From positions 1 through 5,173 of the forward strand of contig CALJEO010000125.1 of the NCBI GenBank assembly GCA_938073845.1: a stretch of 5,173 bases of DNA, given 5' to 3'. Position 1 is the stretch's first letter; each line of letters opens with the position of its first letter. A model generated the notes under the pieces. It did no database searches and was not told the origin of the DNA. It saw nothing but the letters and a program-made list of their open reading frames with translations. Origin of the DNA: an uncultured archaeon (GTDB lineage: Archaea > Korarchaeota > Korarchaeia > Korarchaeales > Korarchaeaceae). Below are positions 1-4,323 of this stretch, one piece after another. Made by a program: the position numbers and the translations under genes.

Positions 1-349
1 ATTGACGGATTCTGGAAGGACTGCTTTCTTCTTCGTTACCTTACCTCTAGCCCTTCCGATAGCTGTCATAGAGAGGTTCATAACGTGGGTCAGGGCCTTC
101 GAGATACCCGTGGGTGGGGTGGTGGTCAACGGGGTTATACCGAGGTCCCTGGGGAATGTGGAGAACCCCTCACCCTACGTCGTCAACAAGCTGAGGGAGC
201 AGGACGGGTACCTCGAGACGATCCAAAGGAAGTTCCCCGGTCTAGTGAGGGCTTACGTACCCCTTTACGAGAGGGAGGTCGTTGGGCTTGGGATGCTAAG
301 CAAGGTGGCTGACGCTTTGGAGAGCGGGGGGCTCGATCTAATTCAGTGA
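1..349 (+). CDS. ArsA/GET3-family ATPase, C-terminal part (partial at 5' end)
   Basis: The reading frame is open from the first bases of the window to a TGA at 347-349, so the N-terminal two thirds, including the P-loop, lie outside. The 115 visible residues match the end of ArsA/GET3 ATPases: a hydrophobic strand followed by LPIAVIERFITWVRAFEI, then VVVNGVIP (the adenine-contacting 'VVN..P' loop), a helix with REQDGYLETI, and VPLYEREVVGLGML, where the family has 'PL...EV.GL..L'. These ATPases couple ATP hydrolysis by a dimer to delivery of tail-anchored membrane proteins or to anion export. The CxxC zinc pair that GET3 has between the adenine loop and the 'Q..YL' helix is absent here, so an ArsA-like protein without the GET3 zinc clasp is more likely than a true GET3. 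The family call is firm; the substrate cannot be read from this fragment. Confidence 0.88.
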   Translation, partial: LTDSGRTAFFFVTLPLALPIAVIERFITWVRAFEIPVGGVVVNGVIPRSLGNVENPSPYVVNKLREQDGYLETIQRKFPGLVRAYVPLYEREVVGLGMLSKVADALESGGLDLIQ

Positions 350-350
350 G

Positions 351-971
351 TCAGAAGTTAGATGCTCTTTCCCCTACCCTTAGGAGCAGATCAAACATCT
401 TCCTTATGGAATCTCCATTCTCTATCCTCCCCATCACCTTCACCCACCTGAAGTCCCTCCCCAGCCTGAGATACTCGAGACAATCCAGTGAGTTCCCGAG
501 CTCATATCTTATGCTCTCTAAGAACCTCCTGGCTTCGCTCACTTGATCCGTGAGCAGAGTGATCCCAAACTCGTCAAATCGAACCTCCTTAAGGGACCTA
601 TCCTCGCCGCTCCGGGTTCCCCTCCTCACCAACTCTATGTCGATCCTGGGCGTCTTAGCCAGTTCCCCCCAGAGGATGAGGCGATCCCTATCCCTAAAGA
701 GCGGGGACATCAGATAGAACATGGGATTCTCTCTCCAAGTCAGGGAGACTGTGGCATCTATTCTAGTGAAAACATCACGCTTCTTAGGTATGCAGAGGGC
801 CTTAAATCCCCTTCCATACCTGGTGAAACCTACGTAATCTGAGATGGGAGATGAGTAATCTCTAATTAGATTAGCGTAATTTCTGAAGAGCTTATTACTT
901 CTCCACAGACCTATTGTAAATAGCACTGCGAAGGAAACCACCACCAGGAGCAATGCGTACGTCTCGCTCAT
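351..971 (-). CDS. Single-pass membrane protein of unknown family
   Basis: This 206-residue protein has one hydrophobic segment at about residues 4-23 (YALLLVVVSFAVLFTIGLW). It is followed at once by basic residues (RSNKLFR), which suggests an N-terminal membrane anchor with a soluble domain of about 175 residues on the cytoplasmic side. The soluble part mixes strands and helices and is rich in Arg and Asp; it ends in a charged, probably helical region. I do not recognise the domain. The frame is open 41 codons further upstream to 1094, but that stretch covers a TATA-like box at 994-1003. The ATG at 971 lies about 27 bases from the centre of that box, so I take it as the start of a leaderless message. 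The stop (351-353) faces the ArsA-like gene's stop with one base between them. It has no same-strand close neighbour, so context says nothing about its job. Confidence 0.8.
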   Translation of the reverse strand: MSETYALLLVVVSFAVLFTIGLWRSNKLFRNYANLIRDYSSPISDYVGFTRYGRGFKALCIPKKRDVFTRIDATVSLTWRENPMFYLMSPLFRDRDRLILWGELAKTPRIDIELVRRGTRSGEDRSLKEVRFDEFGITLLTDQVSEARRFLESIRYELGNSLDCLEYLRLGRDFRWVKVMGRIENGDSIRKMFDLLLRVGERASNF

Positions 972-993
972 AACAGGGACTGAGGGAGAGGAG

Positions 994-1003
994 ATATAAA
1001 AAA
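994..1003 (-). promoter_or_regulatory. TATA box for the membrane protein gene
   Basis: Read on the minus strand the element is TTTTTTATAT, preceded by the purine-rich CGGAG in the place of a BRE. Its centre is about 27 bases before the A of the ATG at 971. That is the usual distance from archaeal TATA box to transcription start, so the transcript would begin at or next to the start codon. The palindrome GGGATCCC (1010-1017) lies seven bases further upstream. Confidence 0.6.
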
Positions 1004-1136
1004 CTCCGGGGGATCCCGCACAACACCCGTAGTCATGATTTCGACAGCTTATTTGGTGAAGTTTTATGCGATGATGTTCGATGTTTGTCGACACTATTGA
1101 ACTTACAGGTTTCCTAGGAGCTGCAGGATCTCATCA

Positions 1137-1494
1137 ATGAGGGTTGAGGAACGTGTGAATGGGCTTGCGATATTCAAGGAGGCCTTAAGGAGTGGGGAGT
1201 TGGATGAAAAACAACGTGATCTGGGGCTCTAAAGGCTCCAACATGGAGATACCCTTCACTCTCAGCGAGATCTACTCGGCCCTTGCCGGAGCTGTCAACG
1301 GTATCTCGGGAGCCGTTGCTTGAGGTTGGGAAGTCCTCGGGGATCTCAGGATGGAATTTCGGCTCACTATCGCGAGAAACATGATATTCTGGCCTTTAAA
1401 AGGATATTAGATAGGGATGGCCTCTCTGAGTACTTTCACGCTCTATATGCGGGTGGGGTGATACCTTAAACGGGATCCCAGGATCTTTGAGTAG
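1137..1494 (+). pseudogene. Probable frameshifted gene remnant, family unknown
   Basis: No frame is open throughout, but protein-like pieces follow one another across frames. From the ATG at 1137 the first piece reads MRVEERVNGLAIFKEALRSG and stops at 1232. An overlapping piece one frame on, from the ATG at 1204, contains MEIPFTLSEIYSALAGAVNG and stops at 1323. The third frame then gives EPLLEVGKSSGIS. The first frame resumes with KHDILAFKRILDRDGLSEYF and ends at 1469, and a last shift gives YLKRDPRIFE before the TAG at 1492-1494. Every switch goes in the same order of frames, and the pieces use AGG, ATA and GAG codons like the intact genes. The segment around ALAGAVNG...EVGKSSGIS could be a helix-turn-helix, but this is a guess. 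Three or more single-base lesions in one old gene explain the pattern best; chance open stretches remain possible. Confidence 0.33.
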
Positions 1495-1613
1495 CCCTGA
1501 CGTACCGTGTTCCTCCCCAGGGGGGTTCCGCGCATGCGGGCGATAGCACAGGGCTACCGCCCAGCTGGGATGGCAGCAGTGCTCATAGAACGGGGCTCAG
1601 CTACCGTAGGCAG
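1495..1613. other. Intergenic stretch with no recognised gene
   Basis: This stretch lies between the end of the + strand remnant and the stop of the Nudix gene. A GTG-started + strand frame runs through it and into the Nudix gene (1507-1731). It is rich in CGC, CGG and CCG codons, which the intact genes avoid, has no ribosome-binding site, and is antisense to the Nudix gene over half its length, so I do not call it. I see no T-run terminator for the Nudix transcript and no tRNA-like fold. Confidence 0.4.
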
Positions 1614-2186
1614 CTATAATGGACGCATAGGGGCGTCACAGGTGTCTTTGATAGCTCTAATCCCGCTTAGGTATAGGAGCACTAGAGCGAGAGACTTCAG
1701 GTCCCTAACTTCCTCGCTGCCCGATAGGTAATCCTCGGGCCTCATGATGACCACGCTCAGGAGCTCTCCGGCCTCGGGATGAGGGCGTCCCTCCCGGAGC
1801 TTCCTAGCGATGAACATGTGGATGACCTCATCGCTGTAGCCGGGGGAGACGCAAGCTGAAGCTATCCTCTCAATGGATTCGGCTGAGTAGCCTGTCTCCT
1901 CCTCCAGCTCTCTAAGGGCGGTCTCCTCAGGATCCTCTCCGCTTTCGATCCTTCCAGCCGGTAGCTCGAGGATCCACCTCCCTAGCGGGGCTCTCCACTG
2001 CCTGACGAACACAGCCCTTCCGTCATCCAGCAACGGGAGTATCACCACGGACTCCCCGAAGGAGACGAGGTCCTTGTAGACCTCCCTTCCCATAACGGAT
2101 ACGGTTCTCTTGTAAAGCCTAACTCTCCTTCCCGAGCAGAGGAGCTCGTCCCTCTCTACACTCGGTCCCTCCCCGGAGGGGCTCAT
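1614..2186 (-). CDS. Nudix hydrolase, ADP-ribose pyrophosphatase type
   Basis: The 190-residue protein carries a complete Nudix box at residues 78-100: G78, E84, R92-E93, E96-E97, G99 and a final aromatic Y100, with all metal-binding glutamates present. Before it come the strands VVILPLLDDGRAVFVRQWR and the LELPAG turn usual for the ADP-ribose branch. A proline (P115, in SPGYSDE) lies 16 residues after the last box glycine, which is the recognised mark of ADP-ribose pyrophosphatases. The expected reaction is ADP-ribose to AMP and ribose 5-phosphate with Mg2+, a cytoplasmic clean-up of a reactive nucleotide. Other NDP-sugars are possible substrates. The chosen ATG (2184-2186) is about 25 bases from a TATA-like element, so the message is probably leaderless. 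The last 15 or so residues after the final helix are an unconserved-looking tail. The gene stands alone between two intervals that hold only gene remnants. Confidence 0.93.
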   Translation of the reverse strand: MSPSGEGPSVERDELLCSGRRVRLYKRTVSVMGREVYKDLVSFGESVVILPLLDDGRAVFVRQWRAPLGRWILELPAGRIESGEDPEETALRELEEETGYSAESIERIASACVSPGYSDEVIHMFIARKLREGRPHPEAGELLSVVIMRPEDYLSGSEEVRDLKSLALVLLYLSGIRAIKDTCDAPMRPL

Positions 2187-2206
2187 ACCGGTCCTCTGAT
2201 GGTACC

Positions 2207-2214
2207 TAATTTAA
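2207..2214 (-). promoter_or_regulatory. TATA box for the Nudix gene
   Basis: On the minus strand this reads TTAAATTA, preceded by GTGAGG. Its centre is about 25 bases from the A of the ATG at 2186, which places the transcription start at or next to the start codon. It sits just after the last stop codon of the neighbouring gene remnant, so the Nudix gene is transcribed on its own. Confidence 0.55.
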
Positions 2215-2426
2215 CCTCACCACGGTCCCTCTCGGGATCCCATGGGGTGGAGCTTCTGGCACGAGCCCCAAACTTTTCCGGTTTTAAGATGCGGATCGCT
2301 TTGGGCTAGGGACAGATCTCCCCAGAGATCCATCATTGAAGGTTCGCTGGACCCTGAAAGCAGCTTAGGAGCCAGGAGGCTCATAGGGGGCACCCTGAGA
2401 TCAGGTGGCCGCGGAGGTCGAGGAAG

Positions 2427-2452
2427 TCGCTACCCTCCTTTTGGAGTAGCGA
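2427..2452. repeat. Inverted repeat, hairpin-forming
   Basis: TCGCTAC (2427-2433) pairs perfectly with GTAGCGA (2446-2452). Inside it TCC (2436-2438) pairs with GGA (2443-2445) around a TTTT loop, with CC bulged on one side. On the minus strand the loop is AAAA, so it does not look like a terminator for the minus-strand genes. It lies within the probable gene remnant and may be incidental. Confidence 0.4.
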
Positions 2453-2510
2453 GGGGTTCTGAGTTACGTAGCCCTTCAGACTCACGTAGCTCTCGGGAAT
2501 CACAAGCTCG

Positions 2511-2533
2511 GGGCCCTAGGTTCATCGGGGCCC
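2511..2533. repeat. Paired GGGCCC palindromes, hairpin-forming
   Basis: GGGCCC occurs at 2511-2516 and again at 2528-2533 with 11 bases between. Each copy is itself a palindrome, so the two can also pair with each other as a six-base all-G:C stem. The junction between two frames of the minus-strand gene remnant falls at the first copy, where a run of G and C could have promoted a slip. Confidence 0.35.
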
Positions 2534-2627
2534 AAAGCCCCCTCTCAGTCAGCTTGATCACCCTGTGCTGATCACAGTAACCAACAGGGTTGCTGTAGGG
2601 CGAGCCAGCATATGGGGAACGACCATG

Positions 2628-2813
2628 CTAAGGGCTCCCCTCAGTCTCCGAACGGGGGCAGGTTCACGTCTGGAGTAATGCTTTGCTTCGCTTTCCAGTG
2701 GGGGATTTAGCGCACGGAGGTCGATAGCATGCGGCGTTTAGCAAATCACGTTCGCAATACTACCATCCGATCGATAGGACCCATTGCCAAGCTAAGTACA
2801 ATCGGAAGGTAGC
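2628..2813. other. Intergenic stretch with no recognised gene
   Basis: This stretch follows the stop of the MoaD-like gene. Short minus-strand pieces such as MGPIDRMVVLRT occur but all frames are broken every 20-30 codons. I see no T-run terminator, tRNA-like fold or repeat. The stretch is less biased in codon-like periodicity than the remnant next to it. Confidence 0.4.
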
Positions 2814-3095
2814 TTAGATACCCGCGAACCCTCCTCCTAGTGGAGGGAAGAGCGAGAACTCATCCCCTTCGGCGAGGGGATCATCCATATTCGGCCACTC
2901 CCCTCTCCTCACTATGATATAGCTCCTAGCACCGATCTTCCTGTTCAGGAGCTTACCCTTAAACCCTTCGAGCCTCTCCTCGATCACTCTGAGGAGATCG
3001 GATACTTTAGATCCCTCTGACAGCTCTAGGTATATCTCATCAGTACCAGCTATCTCCCTATAGAAAGCGAAGAACCTTACCTTGACCTTAGGCAT
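2814..3095 (-). CDS. MoaD/ThiS-family ubiquitin-like sulfur carrier
   Basis: The 93-residue protein has the MoaD beta-grasp pattern: a first strand KVKVRFFAFYREIAG, an acidic second strand (EIYLELSEG), a helix beginning VSDLLRVIEERLEGF, and the ending 'L.EGDEFSLFPPLGGG'. In this family the C-terminal Gly-Gly is activated by an E1-like enzyme and carries sulfur for molybdopterin or tungstopterin synthesis; in archaea such proteins (SAMPs) may also be attached to other proteins or serve tRNA thiolation. Here four residues, FAGI, follow the glycines (PPLGGG at 84-89), so the glycine tail is not free unless it is trimmed. The ATG at 3093-3095 is preceded at five bases by GAGGTGATC, a nine-base match to the archaeal 16S rRNA tail. 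It is the last gene of the run, 31 bases after YbaK. No E1 or MoaE partner is visible. Confidence 0.88.
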   Translation of the reverse strand: MPKVKVRFFAFYREIAGTDEIYLELSEGSKVSDLLRVIEERLEGFKGKLLNRKIGARSYIIVRRGEWPNMDDPLAEGDEFSLFPPLGGGFAGI

Positions 3096-3100
3096 CCGGA

Positions 3101-3109
3101 GATCACCTC
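3101..3109 (-). promoter_or_regulatory. Strong ribosome-binding site of the MoaD-like gene
   Basis: The minus strand reads GAGGTGATC five bases before the ATG, matching nine consecutive bases of the archaeal 16S rRNA 3' end. It fixes the start of the MoaD-like gene and is the only long Shine-Dalgarno match in the window. This fits a gene inside a transcript rather than at its head. Confidence 0.75.
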
Positions 3110-3126
3110 GTTAATGCTTAATAATG

Positions 3127-3558
3127 TTAGCGAGCCGTTAAGTCAGCTACCTCAGCTCCCTGATGCTCCACGATGGCCTTAGGAGATATTTTTACCAGCC
3201 TCCTCTTGGAGCCTCCCCCTCCGTAGACGAGCTCCTTCTCCAGGACCCTGCTGTCGACCAGCGTCCTCATGGGGATTCCCACTGGGGGCACCTCACCCAC
3301 CTCGAACCCGGTGAGCTCCCTGACCTCTTCAGGAGTAGCGAGCCTACCATTCAGTTTTTTGAGATCTAGCCTGGATATACCGCTCAGGATCGCCAGTAGA
3401 GCTCCCTCCGGAGTCAGGATGACCAGCGTTTTTATTATCTGATCCTCTGGAACCCCCATCTCCTCAGCGGCTTGCTTAACAGTCAGTACCTCCCTCCGGG
3501 TCTCCACAATCTCCCCGCCGAGCCTCCTCACCAAATCCTCAAGGTCAGCGCGGGTCAT
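3127..3558 (-). CDS. YbaK/ProX-type aminoacyl-tRNA deacylase
   Basis: The 143-residue protein is a single, free-standing YbaK/EbsC editing domain of usual length for archaeal and bacterial members. Recognisable features are the helix TVKQAAEEMGVPEDQIIKTLVIL, with the conserved lysine K43, then ILSGISRLDLKKL, ATPEEVRELTGFEVGEVPPVG (about 75-94) and the glycine run VYGGGG (111-116), which shapes the substrate pocket. Proteins of this family remove wrongly attached amino acids from tRNA in trans, classically Cys or Ala from tRNA-Pro, and so protect translation accuracy in the cytoplasm. Which amino acid this one clears cannot be read from the motifs. Its ATG overlaps the TGA of the preceding gene (ATGA at 3555-3558), so translation is probably coupled; a weak GGGGAG lies about eight bases upstream. 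Confidence 0.9.
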   Translation of the reverse strand: MTRADLEDLVRRLGGEIVETRREVLTVKQAAEEMGVPEDQIIKTLVILTPEGALLAILSGISRLDLKKLNGRLATPEEVRELTGFEVGEVPPVGIPMRTLVDSRVLEKELVYGGGGSKRRLVKISPKAIVEHQGAEVADLTAR

Positions 3559-4292
3559 TCGAGACTCCCCAGAGACCTTATCTCGCTCGCCCTCAGCCTG
3601 AGGGAGTAGAGGTAACCTCCCAGCAGCTCTGAGGGCTCAAAGAAATCCAGCTCATCGTTGAATCCCCCTCCCAGCTCCAAGAAACCCTCGCCTGAGAGGA
3701 TCCTGGAGTAATGAACCTCCGGGACGAACTCCACGAGCTCATCCACTCCCATGGGCTTGAAGTACCTCCTGAGGAGCCAGCTCCCGAAATCATCGAAGGG
3801 GATCCTTTCAGCCTTAGCCTTAGGTTCTACAGCTATCCTGAGAAGGTTGTAACCAGCTCTGTAGGCTGAGCCACCGTACTTCTTGGGCTCGAAGAGCTCG
3901 TGGAACCTGGTAATCTCTATTCTAGCCATCTTCTTCGGGAACCCGAACATGAGACCTCTCACCAGTGATACATCGTTATCCACGTACATGAAGGGACAGT
4001 AAGCATGCTTCCTACCGTTCAGCTCAATCTTAACGAAAACGGCTGCCTCCCTATACTGAAGGAGATCTGGGGAGAGGTAGTTCATCTCCTCTGAGCTGCT
4101 GCTATACGATATTATGTCGGCGATGTAGAACCAGAGGTCGCCCAGGGGCTTGGCCCCCGGAGGCAGGACCTGGCTGATCCTCTCAGCGCTACCCTTAGCG
4201 TGCACAGCGACAGCGTCCATCAAGTAGATCCAAGGGCCCTCTGGTACCAGAGCGGATCTGCCGCTGGGGGTGAGGGGTCCCGTCCAAGGCAT
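3555..4292 (-). CDS. Acetoacetate decarboxylase-like protein
   Basis: From the ATG at 4292 the protein has 245 residues, the length of acetoacetate decarboxylases. It shows the family core: YREAAVFV (with E82), a central CPFMYVDND (about 100-107) and GFPKKMARIEI. There the lysine pair K120-K121 aligns with the 'YPKK' of the clostridial enzyme, whose first lysine forms the Schiff base. From memory of the clostridial sequence, the active-site arginine and first glutamate seem not to be kept, so decarboxylation of acetoacetate to acetone is only one option; related proteins act on other keto acids or as aldolase-dehydratases. The frame opens at a TTG (4310), but a TATA-like box at 4311-4320 would start transcription near 4290. 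The ATG at 4292 is therefore the better start. It heads a three-gene run with YbaK (ATGA overlap) and the MoaD-like gene. Confidence 0.87.
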   Translation of the reverse strand: MPWTGPLTPSGRSALVPEGPWIYLMDAVAVHAKGSAERISQVLPPGAKPLGDLWFYIADIISYSSSSEEMNYLSPDLLQYREAAVFVKIELNGRKHAYCPFMYVDNDVSLVRGLMFGFPKKMARIEITRFHELFEPKKYGGSAYRAGYNLLRIAVEPKAKAERIPFDDFGSWLLRRYFKPMGVDELVEFVPEVHYSRILSGEGFLELGGGFNDELDFFEPSELLGGYLYSLRLRASEIRSLGSLE

Positions 4293-4310
4293 GAGCCACC
4301 ATCCCCTCAA

Positions 4311-4320
4311 TTAATAAAAA
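4311..4320 (-). promoter_or_regulatory. TATA box for the decarboxylase-YbaK-MoaD run
   Basis: The minus strand reads TTTTTATTAA in the 13-base gap after the permease stop. Its centre is about 24 bases from the ATG at 4292 and only 6 from the in-frame TTG at 4310. It therefore supports the ATG as start and separates these three genes from the transporter operon, although read-through is possible. Confidence 0.55.
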
Positions 4321-4323
4321 TAC

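Larger units (their letters stand above)
2217..2627 (-). pseudogene. Probable frameshifted gene remnant with a GYC..H motif
   Basis: Three minus-strand frames give protein-like pieces in succession. The first, open from 2627, includes SPYAGSPYSNPVGYCDQHR and VIKLTERGLWAPMNLGP. The frame then changes near 2510-2515, and the second piece reads ELVIPESYVSLKGYVTQ and continues through LLQKEGSDFLDLRGHL to a TGA at 2381-2383. A third piece overlaps that stop (ATG at 2384) with MSLLAPKLLSGSSEPSMMDL and contains KTGKVWGSCQKLHPMG before the TGA at 2217-2219. The first piece resembles the end of a small cysteine/histidine protein (NPVGYC..H...LTE), a kind of motif seen in archaeal zinc-binding hypothetical proteins; I cannot name the family. 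There is no start codon or ribosome-binding site for the first piece, and a TAG (2628-2630) closes the frame just before it. A decayed gene is the best reading, with chance open frames as the alternative. Confidence 0.3.

Noticed and set aside
972..1094. N-terminal extension of the membrane protein to 1094
   Set aside because: The extra 41 residues would cover the TATA box and have no coding character; the ATG at 971 fits the promoter distance.
1062..1136. Possible C/D-box guide RNA (GATGATG on +, TGATGA on - near 1131)
   Set aside because: No CTGA D box at a proper distance on either strand and no terminal stem.
1507..1731. GTG-started + strand frame with a fairly protein-like start
   Set aside because: It is antisense to the Nudix gene for half its length, uses CGC/CGG/CCG codons unlike the intact genes, and has no ribosome-binding site or promoter.
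2242..2571. 109-codon + strand frame
   Set aside because: The product is a low-complexity mix of Arg, Ser and Gly, as expected from GC-rich DNA read in the wrong frame, and it lies opposite the minus-strand pieces that look more like real protein.
2187..2813. Intact mobile element or tRNA in the gene-free interval
   Set aside because: No transposase motif, no terminal repeats with target duplication, and no T-loop or acceptor-stem pattern could be found.
4293..4310. TTG start for the decarboxylase-like gene
   Set aside because: It lies six bases from the centre of the TATA-like element and so upstream of the likely transcription start; the ATG at 4292 fits better.
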